DNA from: Cellvibrionaceae bacterium
GTDB lineage: Bacteria > Pseudomonadota > Gammaproteobacteria > Pseudomonadales > Cellvibrionaceae
Direction of reading: 5' to 3'
Assembly: GCA_021151525.1 (NCBI GenBank)
Contig: JAGKXD010000107.1
Span: 1 to 13,454, forward strand
Length of the DNA: 13,454 bases
The position numbers and the translations under genes are program-made. This document shows, piece by piece, positions 6,102 through 13,431 of this stretch. The notes beneath the pieces were generated by a model, which made no database searches, had not been told where the DNA came from, and was given only the letters and a program-made list of their open reading frames with translations. Within the stretch, counting starts at the first letter, position 1; every line of letters begins with the position of its first letter.

Positions 6102-7415
6102 TTATGCATTTCTCTTGGCCGCAATTGTTTGGCGATAATATTCACTCAAGTGCTCACCCACAACTTGCCACGACAAATGCTGCAAGCTATGCAAACGCCC
6201 CGCAAGACTTAAAGCCTCACAGGCATCTTCGCTAGTTAACAAATGGCGAATCGCTTGCGCAAGTTCATCCAGATCGCCAGCTTTGACGAGCAATGCGGCA
6301 TCGCCAACAACTTCTGGCAAGGCACCACCATCACTACAAACAAGTGGAATACCGCATGCAAGTGCTTCGCCTGCTGGCAAACCAAAGCCTTCATAAAGTG
6401 AAGGTACTACTGCCATTTTAGATTCAGCATAGGCAGCAACTAGTTCTTCAGTACTAATACCCGTTTTAAATTCCACGCAATCGGCCAACTGCAAGTTGTG
6501 CAACTCTTTTTCTGTGGAGCCATCGGGCTTTAGTTTTCCAATGACCAACAAATGCAGCTGCGGCAAATCTGCACGCAATGAAGCTAAAGCATTTAATAAA
6601 ACGCTCAAGCCTTTTAAAGGCTGATCAGACGATGCTGTAGTAATTATTTGCCAAGGCTTGCGCTTGATATGCGGCAGAGGCTGGAAAATTTCGGTATCTA
6701 TACCGTTGGCAATAACACTTATTTTTTGCGCAGGCCGATTAAACGCCTCGGCAATATCCTGCTGCGAAGTTTTGGATACCGTAATAATATGATCCAATTG
6801 CCGCACTACTTTTTCTTGCATCTCTAAAAAGCTGTACCAGCGTTTAATAAGCCAGCGATGACCTTTTGTAGTTGCAGCCTGCAAAGCAATTTCGCGGTCG
6901 CGTGTAATGGGGTGATGAACAGTAGCAATAATATTTTCGCCACGCTTTTGCAATTCCAATAAGCCGTAACATAAGCTTTGGTTATCGTGAACAATATCGT
7001 ACTGCGGTTTGTGCGTTTTAAAATAACTTACCAAGCGGCGACCAAAACAATAAGGCTCGCCAAAGCCACCGGTTAATTTACTCCACCATTCGTAAAAATC
7101 TGCGACAGAAAATAAATGTTTGAAGCGCAAGGCGCGCGTGGGATTTTCTACAGCATACAAATCTAAACTCGGCAGCTTAATTAAGTTGATGCGCGAATCT
7201 AACTCGGGATAAGGCGGGCCAGATATAACATCTACATTATGCCCAAGTTCAACCAAGGCTTTGCTCAAATAATGCAAATAGATTCCCTGCCCGCCCACAT
7301 GGGGATGACTACGATACCCCAAGAGCGCAATACGTAAGCCCGACGCATTAATAGCTGTGCTCGCACTGAGCGAAGACGATGTAAGTTGCGAAGATGTAAC
7401 CGGGAAATAAGACAT
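6102..7415 (-). CDS. Glycosyltransferase family 4 (GT-B fold)
   Basis: A retaining GT-B glycosyltransferase of the GT4 type, cytoplasmic or peripheral, transferring a sugar from a nucleotide donor. Reading from the ATG at 7415 gives 437 residues. The N-terminal glycine loop is LRIALLGYRSHPHVGGQG, followed by TVHHPITRDR. The donor-site E-x7-E motif is present as YEGFGLPAGEALACG (E342 and E350), then SDGGALPEVVGDAALLV. The open frame reaches a TTG at 7526, adding 37 residues unlike the family N-terminus, so I prefer 7415, though neither start has a good ribosome site. TATACT at 7491-7486 on this strand could be a -10 for the shorter form, but its -35 is poor. It is the first gene of the set and abuts the methyltransferase. 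Acceptor and donor sugar are not predictable. Confidence 0.88.
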   Translation of the reverse strand: MSYFPVTSSQLTSSSLSASTAINASGLRIALLGYRSHPHVGGQGIYLHYLSKALVELGHNVDVISGPPYPELDSRINLIKLPSLDLYAVENPTRALRFKHLFSVADFYEWWSKLTGGFGEPYCFGRRLVSYFKTHKPQYDIVHDNQSLCYGLLELQKRGENIIATVHHPITRDREIALQAATTKGHRWLIKRWYSFLEMQEKVVRQLDHIITVSKTSQQDIAEAFNRPAQKISVIANGIDTEIFQPLPHIKRKPWQIITTASSDQPLKGLSVLLNALASLRADLPQLHLLVIGKLKPDGSTEKELHNLQLADCVEFKTGISTEELVAAYAESKMAVVPSLYEGFGLPAGEALACGIPLVCSDGGALPEVVGDAALLVKAGDLDELAQAIRHLLTSEDACEALSLAGRLHSLQHLSWQVVGEHLSEYYRQTIAAKRNA

Positions 7416-7594
7416 AAGAATAAGTAGCCGTTGGTATGGCGGTAATTTACCACAGCTTTTACCTTTTTCGTTCGCCTCTGACCCCAGTATATTTGTGCGC
7501 AAACCCGCTGATTTTTTATTCAACAAGGTTTACTCTAGCAACCGCTGCCATGTGTAAGCGGCCTGTACCTACTTAACACTAAAAGGAAATAAAT

Positions 7595-8113
7595 ATGAAA
7601 AAATTAATTGCTATTGCAGGAATTTGTTTGGCATCAGCTACCGCTTTTGCGGAAACCAAGCCAAGCGATGCATCGCTAAACGAATTATTGACCATCACCG
7701 ATTCGCAAAAGCTGGTTGATGGTATGTGGCCACAAGTGGAAGGCATGATGAACAACGCCGCCAAACAAGCCCTTGGCAACACCAGCCTAAACGGCGAACA
7801 ACAAAAAGTAATGCAAGATGCCAACGCTAAAATCGCTACTGTCTTCAAAGAAGAGTTTGGCTATGAAAAATTAAAGCCCATGATGATTAGCATTTACAAA
7901 GAATCTTTTTCGCAAGAAGAAGTCGATGGTATGCTGACTTTTTACAAGAGCAAAGCAGGCCAAGCCGTGATCAAAAAAATGCCTTTGGTTATGCAATCTA
8001 CAATGACCAATGTGCAAACACAGATGTCGACGGTTATGCCGAAGATCCAAAAAATTCAGCAGGAAGCTATTGAACAAGTAAAAGCCAAAGCGGATAAAAC
8101 GCCAGCGAAATAA
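7595..8113 (+). CDS. Exported DUF2059 protein
   Basis: A 172-residue protein with a clear signal peptide: MKK, a hydrophobic run, and cleavage after AFA at 19. The mature part is helical and matches DUF2059: LLTITDSQKLVDGMWPQ, then FKEEFGYEKLKPMMISIYKESFSQEEVDGMLTFYKSKAGQAVIKKMPLVMQ, of which FYKSKAGQAV and KMPLVMQ are the most typical. The C-terminus is lysine and glutamine rich. AAAGGAAAT precedes the ATG at good spacing. DUF2059 proteins are periplasmic and of unknown function. It is divergent from the glycosyltransferase and convergent with xerC, so probably a single-gene unit. Confidence 0.87.
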   Translation: MKKLIAIAGICLASATAFAETKPSDASLNELLTITDSQKLVDGMWPQVEGMMNNAAKQALGNTSLNGEQQKVMQDANAKIATVFKEEFGYEKLKPMMISIYKESFSQEEVDGMLTFYKSKAGQAVIKKMPLVMQSTMTNVQTQMSTVMPKIQKIQQEAIEQVKAKADKTPAK

Positions 8114-8127
8114 TATTCGCTGAAACC

Positions 8128-8166
8128 AAAAAAGCCCTATGCGCTTATTGTGCATAGGGCTTTTTT
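8128..8166. terminator. Bidirectional rho-independent terminator between the DUF2059 gene and xerC
   Basis: Nine-pair stem GCCCTATGC (8134-8142) with GCATAGGGC (8152-8160), flanked by six A on the left and six T on the right. It can therefore stop transcription of both convergent genes. Confidence 0.92.
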
Positions 8167-8234
8167 ATTGCCTGATATTTATTTTCCGTTTGCTGATAAA
8201 ATTTTTACTATAGGGAGCCGTCATCTTAAAATAG

Positions 8235-9164
8235 TTATTCTTGTGTTGGCTTTTTGCGTTGCGCACGCGGATGCGCGTTGTCGTAAACTTTTGCTAAATG
8301 CTGAAAATCCAAATGGGTATAAATTTGCGTGGTGGAAATATTGGCGTGCCCCAACATTTCCTGCACCAAGCGCAAATCGCCACTGGATTCCAACATGTGG
8401 CTGGCAAACGAATGGCGCAGCATGTGTGGGTGAACTGGCGTATCCATTCCCTGCTTTACACTCAGCTGCTGCATACGCAATTGCACTGCGCGGTGTGTAA
8501 TGCGCGTGCCCTTTTGCGAGATAAATACCGCTTGCTCTGCTTCATCTTTCAATAACATTTTGCGCTGTGGCAACCAGGCTTTTAACGCGGCAACCGCATG
8601 GCTTCCTATGGGTAACATACGCGTTTTACTGCCTTTTCCTAAGACTGTCACCATTGCATCCTGCAAATCCATATCGCGCAAATTTAATCCAACCACTTCT
8701 GCCAAACGCAAACCCGATGAATAAATTAATTCCAATAGCGCGCGATCTCGCACTGCCAAAACAGAATCCCCTTCCACGCTGACAAATTGCGCCGTTTGAT
8801 CAACATCTAAGGTCTTGGGTAATTTTTTGGGGCTTTTAGGGGCTTGAATTGCATCGGCCGGATTATTTGTTGCCCAGCCGTTGCGCATTGCAAATTCAAA
8901 AAAACTACGCATGGCCGAAAGCCAGCGCGATAAACTTTTTCCACCCAAGCCCTGACGATGCAACTGCGCCACCATTTGGCGAATATGCTGCGAGCGAATA
9001 TCGGCAAGATTGGCGAGCGAAAATTTTTGACAGCACTCAGAAAATTTTTGCAAATCGCGCTGATAATTGATTTGTGTATGCGGCGAAAGTTGTTTCTCGC
9101 TGCGCAAAAATTCTATAAAAGCGGCTTGTTCTTGTTGATACATAGTTAAATCTACTGGGCGCAT
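8235..9164 (-). CDS. xerC: Site-specific tyrosine recombinase XerC
   Basis: With XerD and FtsK, XerC resolves chromosome dimers at dif. At 309 residues it is close to E. coli XerC (298). The N-terminal core-binding domain (about 10-95) is followed by the catalytic domain with the full set: R153 (GLRLAE), K177 (GKGSKT), H247 and R250 (HPHMLRHSF), H273 (LGHAN) and nucleophile Y282 (IYTHLDF). The ending HLDFQHLAKVYDNAHPRA is the XerC signature and separates it from XerD and phage integrases. The start at 9164 has AGG eleven bases upstream; a second Met at residue 8 has no ribosome site. In many relatives xerC follows dapF and a DUF484 gene; here it stands alone, divergent from the 9334 gene. No dif-like site was recognised. 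Confidence 0.95.
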   Translation of the reverse strand: MRPVDLTMYQQEQAAFIEFLRSEKQLSPHTQINYQRDLQKFSECCQKFSLANLADIRSQHIRQMVAQLHRQGLGGKSLSRWLSAMRSFFEFAMRNGWATNNPADAIQAPKSPKKLPKTLDVDQTAQFVSVEGDSVLAVRDRALLELIYSSGLRLAEVVGLNLRDMDLQDAMVTVLGKGSKTRMLPIGSHAVAALKAWLPQRKMLLKDEAEQAVFISQKGTRITHRAVQLRMQQLSVKQGMDTPVHPHMLRHSFASHMLESSGDLRLVQEMLGHANISTTQIYTHLDFQHLAKVYDNAHPRAQRKKPTQE

Positions 9165-9333
9165 CTGACAAGCCTAGCTAAGCAGTTTATCCCTACAGAT
9201 TCAAGGGAAATCAACGTTTAAAATTAATCCCTCAACCTTGAAGTTTTCGTGCACCGCCCCCAATCTTTGTCCATCATTGCGGGCGTGCGATTTTATTGCC
9301 GCTTGGAAACACCCCGTCCATTGAGTCAAACCT

Positions 9334-9732
9334 ATGAACCAGACCTTTATTCTGCAAAACCAGGACAAGCTTTTCTTTGGCAAAAGCAAAGAGTGGGTAG
9401 ATGGCTATGACGCCAATGCCGTGTTCAAAACGCCGCATAAAGATGAAGCGGTGAACCAGATGTTTGAAATCACCTCCAAGGATTACAAACAGCGAGTAAA
9501 AGTGATTGCTTGTGAGCTGGATGAAAAAGCGCTGCCGATTATTGATAGTGAGATCATGCCTGCACCGCTCCCCAAAGCACCCAAGCCACCGAAAGCGGGC
9601 GATGATCTGTTTGCCGAACCAGCCGCAGAAGCTGCCGATGACGAGCCAGATGATGCGGAAGAAGAGCTCAGCTTCAGCGCCGATTCTGCCGAAGACGAAG
9701 GCCAAGACCAAACTCAGGCTACACTCATTTAA
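9334..9732 (+). CDS. Uncharacterised protein with acidic tail, upstream of gshA
   Basis: I do not recognise a named family. The 132-residue protein has three visible parts: an ordered-looking N-terminal region (1-75) with FILQNQDKLFFGKSKEWVDG and a basic KDYKQRVKV strand; a proline/lysine hinge (PAPLPKAPKPPK, about 76-87); and a strongly acidic, probably disordered tail (about 89-127) rich in D, E and A with no basic residues. No signal peptide or membrane segment is present. The ribosome site is weak. No terminator separates it from gshA 69 bases downstream, so the two may be co-transcribed. Codon use and the sharp domain boundaries support a real gene. A nucleic-acid or protein binding adaptor is possible but unsupported. 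Confidence 0.78.
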   Translation: MNQTFILQNQDKLFFGKSKEWVDGYDANAVFKTPHKDEAVNQMFEITSKDYKQRVKVIACELDEKALPIIDSEIMPAPLPKAPKPPKAGDDLFAEPAAEAADDEPDDAEEELSFSADSAEDEGQDQTQATLI

Positions 9733-9801
9733 GCCGTAACAGCGATCTATAACAATCGCCCTACGACAATCACCCAACAACAATTCAAAAGGGGTTCGGT
9801 T

Positions 9802-11439
9802 TTGCCAGCTATCAATCAAGCTATATGGCGCGCACGCCTCGCCGCCTTTGCGGAAGCCCCTGCCAATACCAGCCTGCGCGGTATTTTGCGCGGCTTGGAA
9901 AAGGAAAGCCTACGCATTACCCCCGCGGGCAATTTAGCACAGACTGATCACCCGCTCGGCTTGGGTTCTGCGCTTAAGCATCCCCATATCACTACTGATT
10001 ACAGCGAAGCTCTGCTCGAATTTATTACCGAGCCCTTCGACACTATTCCTGCGCTTTTGAATCAGTTAAACGATATTCATCGCTTTACCTTTCAGGAACT
10101 CGCTAAAAACAATGAGCGCCTGTGGCCGGCTAGCATGCCCAGCCATCTTCCCGCCGATGACGAAATCCCCGTGGCACGCTATGGCACATCTAACAGCGGC
10201 ACTATGAAGACGATTTACCGCGTAGGCCTCGGCCACCGCTACGGCCGCAGCATGCAGACCATCGCCGGTGTGCATTACAACTTCTCGCTACCCGATGATT
10301 TCTGGCGCGAGCTGCAGCAACAGGAAGGCGACACGCAAGATTTACAAGCGTTTAAAACCCAGCGCTACTTTGCCTTAATCCGCAATTTCCGCCGCTACTT
10401 CTGGCTGTTGGTTTATCTCTTCGGTGCGGCACCTGCAGTCAGCAACAATTTTGTCGCAGGGCGCAAACACCGCTTACAACCCTTTGGCGATGATACCCAA
10501 CACCTCCCCTTCGCAACCTCTTTGCGTATGGGCGATTTGGGCTACCAAAGCGATGCGCAGCAATCGCTATTCGTCTGCTACAACAACGTCAGCAGTTATT
10601 TGCGCACGCTTTGCGGTGCCATTACCCAACCTCATCCCGCCTACGAAACCATTGGCGTAAAAGATGAGCAAGGCCATTACAAACAGCTCAACACCAGCTT
10701 GCTGCAAATTGAAAACGAGTTTTACTCCAGCATTCGCCCCAAGCGCACCACCCAATCCGGCGAGACGGCGCTGCAAGCATTGCGTTTGCGCGGCGTGGAG
10801 TATATTGAAGTGCGCTGCGTAGATTTGAACCCTTACGAGCCTTTGGGCGTAAGTGCAGACCAGCTGCGCGTTATAGATGCCTTCCTGCTCTACTGCCTGC
10901 TGAGTGATAGCCCGGAAACTCCAGAAGACGAATACGCAGAATGGCAGGAAAACCAAAAACGCATCGTTTATTTCGGACGCGATCCGCAGTTGAAATTGCT
11001 GCGCGATGGTGAGGAAGTTAGCTTTGTCGATTGGGCCAAAGAAATTTTGGATAGCTCGCTTGCCTGTTCCCAATTACTCGATCAAAGCATGGGTGGGGAA
11101 GATTATGCCAAGGCCGTAAACGCGCAATACGCCAAACTCAGCAACCCGGAACTCACGCCTTCAGCGCGGGTATTGGCAGACATGAAAGCTAAGGGCGTCA
11201 GCTTTTTTGAGCACACGCTGGCGCTGGCCGATGCTCATCGCCAGCATTTTGCCGATCAGCCTTTAGCGGCAGATGCGTTAGAAAAATGCAAGGCTCTAGC
11301 GAGCCAATCACTGCAGGAACAGCGCGAGTTAGAGCACTCATCGCAAATTCCATTTGATGTGTATTTGCGCCAGTATTATCAGCAATACCAATCCTGTAGC
11401 TGCGCGGGAAACGCTGCACCGGAAAAGATCCCAGTATAA
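9802..11439 (+). CDS. gshA: Glutamate-cysteine ligase (gamma-glutamylcysteine synthetase), GshA class I
   Basis: Catalyses ATP-dependent joining of L-glutamate and L-cysteine, the first step of glutathione synthesis, in the cytoplasm. The 545-residue protein resembles E. coli GshA (518) throughout: GILRGLEKESLRI near the N-terminus, HITTDYSEALLEFIT, RYGTSNSG, MQTIAGVHYNFSLP, the FGAAPAVSNNF block, and YIEVRCVDLNPYEPLG. It starts with TTG at 9802; AAAAGGGG lies about seven bases before it and no better ATG exists near the family start. The C-terminal 20 residues, with Cys-Ser-Cys near the end, go beyond the E. coli protein. A bidirectional terminator follows immediately. gshB is not in the window. 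Confidence 0.96.
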   Translation: MPAINQAIWRARLAAFAEAPANTSLRGILRGLEKESLRITPAGNLAQTDHPLGLGSALKHPHITTDYSEALLEFITEPFDTIPALLNQLNDIHRFTFQELAKNNERLWPASMPSHLPADDEIPVARYGTSNSGTMKTIYRVGLGHRYGRSMQTIAGVHYNFSLPDDFWRELQQQEGDTQDLQAFKTQRYFALIRNFRRYFWLLVYLFGAAPAVSNNFVAGRKHRLQPFGDDTQHLPFATSLRMGDLGYQSDAQQSLFVCYNNVSSYLRTLCGAITQPHPAYETIGVKDEQGHYKQLNTSLLQIENEFYSSIRPKRTTQSGETALQALRLRGVEYIEVRCVDLNPYEPLGVSADQLRVIDAFLLYCLLSDSPETPEDEYAEWQENQKRIVYFGRDPQLKLLRDGEEVSFVDWAKEILDSSLACSQLLDQSMGGEDYAKAVNAQYAKLSNPELTPSARVLADMKAKGVSFFEHTLALADAHRQHFADQPLAADALEKCKALASQSLQEQRELEHSSQIPFDVYLRQYYQQYQSCSCAGNAAPEKIPV

Positions 11440-11470
11440 AAAAAAGCCCCTGAAAACAGGGGCTTTTTTT
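11438..11470. terminator. Bidirectional rho-independent terminator between gshA and the fliL-like gene
   Basis: Seven-pair stem GCCCCTG (11446-11452) with CAGGGGC (11457-11463), AAAA loop, eight A on the left and seven T on the right. It overlaps the last bases of the gshA stop codon and serves both convergent genes. Confidence 0.93.
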
Positions 11471-11490
11471 ATTGTTGTGCGATGCTCCGA

Positions 11491-12048
11491 TTACTTTTGC
11501 ACCACGAGATTATCAAACAATAAATCACTGACAAGTGGCCCCTTGTGAGATTCTTTTTTGCTCTCATCATCTTTTGATTTTTCATCTTTCTTGGCTTTAT
11601 CGGCCTTAGCTTTTTCAGGTTTGGCGTGTTCGTCTTTTGCAGGCTTGTGCTCATCAGCAGCATGATCGCCCGCAGGGTGTTCAACATTTTCCAAAGCCTC
11701 GTTAATTTTCGCCAAGGCTTCCACACGCATCTTTTCTTTGCCATCGCCGCTCGCCATTTGCTCATCCGTCATGCTGCTAATCAGCATAATCAGAGTATCG
11801 CGAATCAGCGGCATGTGGTGGCTCACCTCTTCTGCACTCTTGGCATCTTCAGTACGCAGTGAAAGCTCGGCCTTGATGTACTTCACTCGGCCAGGGCCGC
11901 CGTAATTCACCACTAAAGGCGGTTTGACGGCAATATAATTCACACCTTCCTTAAAGGCTTCCCCCCCCTCTTTGGCAAAAGCCATCGAAGCCAAGAAACC
12001 ACTACCCACAAGAGCCAAAAACACACCCAACTTGCGCGCTAACTTCAT
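11491..12048 (-). CDS. Orphan FliL-like exported protein with charged insertion
   Basis: FliL-family proteins bind the flagellar motor from the periplasmic side of the inner membrane. Reading from the ATG at 12048 gives 185 residues; TGGGAG six to seven bases upstream fixes this start, although the frame extends to a TTG at 12060. Residues 1-25 are a hydrophobic signal or anchor with a cleavable-looking AFA at 23-25. The FliL core is visible: YIAVKPPLVVNYG, VKYIKAELSLRT, HHMPLIRDTLIMLISS, then MRVEALAKINEALE. The final strand, LLFDNLVVQK, matches the family's closing VVQ strand but is split off by about 46 residues of Lys/Glu/Asp/His/Ala-rich low-complexity sequence (124-169). No flagellar genes surround it, so a motor role is uncertain. 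It is divergent from dsbB and convergent with gshA. Confidence 0.82.
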   Translation of the reverse strand: MKLARKLGVFLALVGSGFLASMAFAKEGGEAFKEGVNYIAVKPPLVVNYGGPGRVKYIKAELSLRTEDAKSAEEVSHHMPLIRDTLIMLISSMTDEQMASGDGKEKMRVEALAKINEALENVEHPAGDHAADEHKPAKDEHAKPEKAKADKAKKDEKSKDDESKKESHKGPLVSDLLFDNLVVQK

Positions 12049-12197
12049 GAAAACTCCCAACTCAATGCACTGCGGTTAATCGTCCATCGCGATTACGGCG
12101 ACGTTTATCTACAGCATAGACGATTTGTCGCAAACATCTGGCTCTCTTAATAGCTTTTTGCTTACTATAGCCCTCCCATTTGGAGTGAGAAGCCACC

Positions 12198-12701
12198 ATG
12201 ATTCCATCGATTCGCCAAACCAACCTGCTGCTGTTCCTAGGCGGTGTATTTACCATTCTCTGTGGCGTCTACATGGAACATGTCATGAAGCTGGAGCCCT
12301 GCCCCTTGTGCATTACCCAGCGCGCCTTTTTTGATCTTGTGGGTTTACTCGGCTTGATTGCCGCCATCCATAACCCGCGCGGCAAAGGTGTTTGGATATA
12401 CGCGTCGCTCGGCCTCATCGCTGCATTGGGCGGCGGTTACTTCGCGCAACATCAAGTGTGGCTGCAAAGCCTGCCGGAAGATCAAGTGCCCGCCTGTGGC
12501 CCCGGCCTCGCCTACATGTTCGAAGTTTTCCCCTTTTTAGAAGCCATGAAGATGCTTTTGCAAGGCGATGGCACCTGCGCTCATGTGGATAAAGTTTTGG
12601 GCTTAAGCCTGCCAAAATGGTCGCTAATTGCATTCGCTGGTTTTGCAGCGATCAACATTTGGCAATTGGTACGCGGCCTGAAAATGCAAAAAGCCAGTTG
12701 A
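12198..12701 (+). CDS. dsbB: Disulfide bond formation protein DsbB
   Basis: Inner-membrane quinone reductase that reoxidises periplasmic DsbA. The 167-residue protein has four hydrophobic segments (about 9-27, 43-57, 65-84, 142-160). The first periplasmic loop carries the redox pair C35-x-x-C38 in EPCPLC, followed by the quinone-site arginine R42 in TQRAF. The second loop carries C100 and C127, matching the E. coli Cys104/Cys130 pair. A GGAG lies twelve bases upstream of the ATG, rather distant. The next gene, rsd/algQ, starts 153 bases on and has its own promoter. The dsbB-type/algQ pair also occurs in Pseudomonas, supporting the assignment. The short length fits Pseudomonas DsbB/DsbH proteins too. 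Confidence 0.95.
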   Translation: MIPSIRQTNLLLFLGGVFTILCGVYMEHVMKLEPCPLCITQRAFFDLVGLLGLIAAIHNPRGKGVWIYASLGLIAALGGGYFAQHQVWLQSLPEDQVPACGPGLAYMFEVFPFLEAMKMLLQGDGTCAHVDKVLGLSLPKWSLIAFAGFAAINIWQLVRGLKMQKAS

Positions 12702-12800
12702 AGCACTGGATAATATGGCCTATTGTGTCGCCATATCCGAAAGACAAACCCGCGCTTCACCCAGCGCCCTAGCGTCTACCGCCGCTAAAGGCCACAAGCC

Positions 12801-12829
12801 TTGGCACTTAAAAAAACAAATCCGATAAT
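12801..12829 (+). promoter_or_regulatory. Predicted sigma-70 promoter of rsd
   Basis: TTGGCA (12801-12806) and GATAAT (12824-12829) are separated by exactly 17 bases, each one mismatch from consensus. Transcription would begin near 12836, leaving a leader of about 19 bases that contains the AGGA ribosome site (12842-12845). Confidence 0.75.
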
Positions 12830-12854
12830 CAAGTAGTAATCAGGAAAACCAAGC

Positions 12855-13316
12855 ATGTTAGAAAATTGTCAAAACGCTAAAGAACGCTGGGGTGGTGTCA
12901 GCATTATCATCGACCGCTGGTTACAAGAACGCCAAGACATGTTGGTACAATATTGTGACGTTGGCGGTGCCGATCAGAGCGAAGAAGTTCGCGGCGAAAA
13001 ATTGCGCAACCTCTGCCAAATTCTGGTGGATTATGTTTCTGCAGGTCACTTTGAAATTTACGACCAATTGATTAAAGAAGGCCGTGAATTTGATGACGAA
13101 GAAGCTCTGCATGAAGCAGGTCGTTTATTTACTGTTGTTGATGGCACCACTGAAAAATTGCTCGACTTCAATGACAAATATCTTGAAACCGACGACCTCG
13201 GCAGTCTTGATCGCGACCTTTCAAGCTTGGGCGAAACACTTGAAATTCGCTTCAGTGCAGAAGACCGCATGATTTCTGTATTGCATACATCGCATAAAGA
13301 TTTGGTTAATGGTTAA
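12855..13316 (+). CDS. rsd: Anti-sigma-70 regulator Rsd/AlgQ
   Basis: Rsd binds sigma-70 region 4 and frees core RNA polymerase for alternative sigmas; in Pseudomonas the orthologue AlgQ also affects alginate and siderophore genes. The 153-residue, mostly helical protein matches AlgQ closely at the start (MLENCQNAKERWGG, IIDRWLQERQ) and in LVDYVSAGHFEIYDQL. The C-terminal part, with LSSLGETLEIRFSAEDRMISVLHTSHK, follows the AlgQ pattern. AGGA lies nine bases before the ATG. A near-consensus sigma-70 promoter precedes it and a UUCG terminator follows, so it is likely a single-gene unit downstream of dsbB. The gene name could equally be algQ. Confidence 0.94.
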   Translation: MLENCQNAKERWGGVSIIIDRWLQERQDMLVQYCDVGGADQSEEVRGEKLRNLCQILVDYVSAGHFEIYDQLIKEGREFDDEEALHEAGRLFTVVDGTTEKLLDFNDKYLETDDLGSLDRDLSSLGETLEIRFSAEDRMISVLHTSHKDLVNG

Positions 13317-13335
13317 ACCATTAACTTGCTCGATC

Positions 13336-13359
13336 AAAACCCGCTTCGGCGGGTTTTTT
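13336..13359 (+). terminator. Rho-independent terminator of rsd
   Basis: AAAACCCGC (13336-13344), TTCG tetraloop, GCGGGTTTT, then further T. The loop closed by C-G is the very stable UUCG type. It starts 20 bases after the rsd stop codon. Confidence 0.94.
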
Positions 13360-13392
13360 ATTGCGTGTTTTAAATCCTTTTTCAAAGCGAAG

Positions 13393-13431
13393 AGCAACCC
13401 CCTCCCAACCTCCCCCTTGAAAAGGGGGAGG
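13393..13431 (+). repeat. C-rich repeat, third copy, without a DUF559 gene in view
   Basis: Shares a 29-base core with the copy at 436-464, in the same orientation. Here the right part forms a perfect ten-pair hairpin: CCTCCCCCTT (13409-13418), loop GAA, AAGGGGGAGG (13422-13431). It lies downstream of the rsd terminator, close to the window end, so any associated gene would be outside. Confidence 0.88.

Noticed and set aside
8235..9164. XerC as an integrase marking a genomic island
   Set aside because: The C-terminal signature is that of the chromosomal XerC, and no attachment site or tRNA gene is adjacent.
9274..9819. 181-codon hydrophobic frame on the - strand
   Set aside because: Antisense of the acidic-tailed protein; the acidic codons read backward give hydrophobic residues. 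No start signal or family pattern.
10567..11073. 168-codon frame on the - strand
   Set aside because: Fully inside gshA, whose motifs are continuous on the + strand.
518..12701. trxC, gshA and dsbB as one thiol-redox cluster
   Set aside because: The genes are many kilobases apart, on different strands and separated by terminators, so the grouping is probably coincidence.
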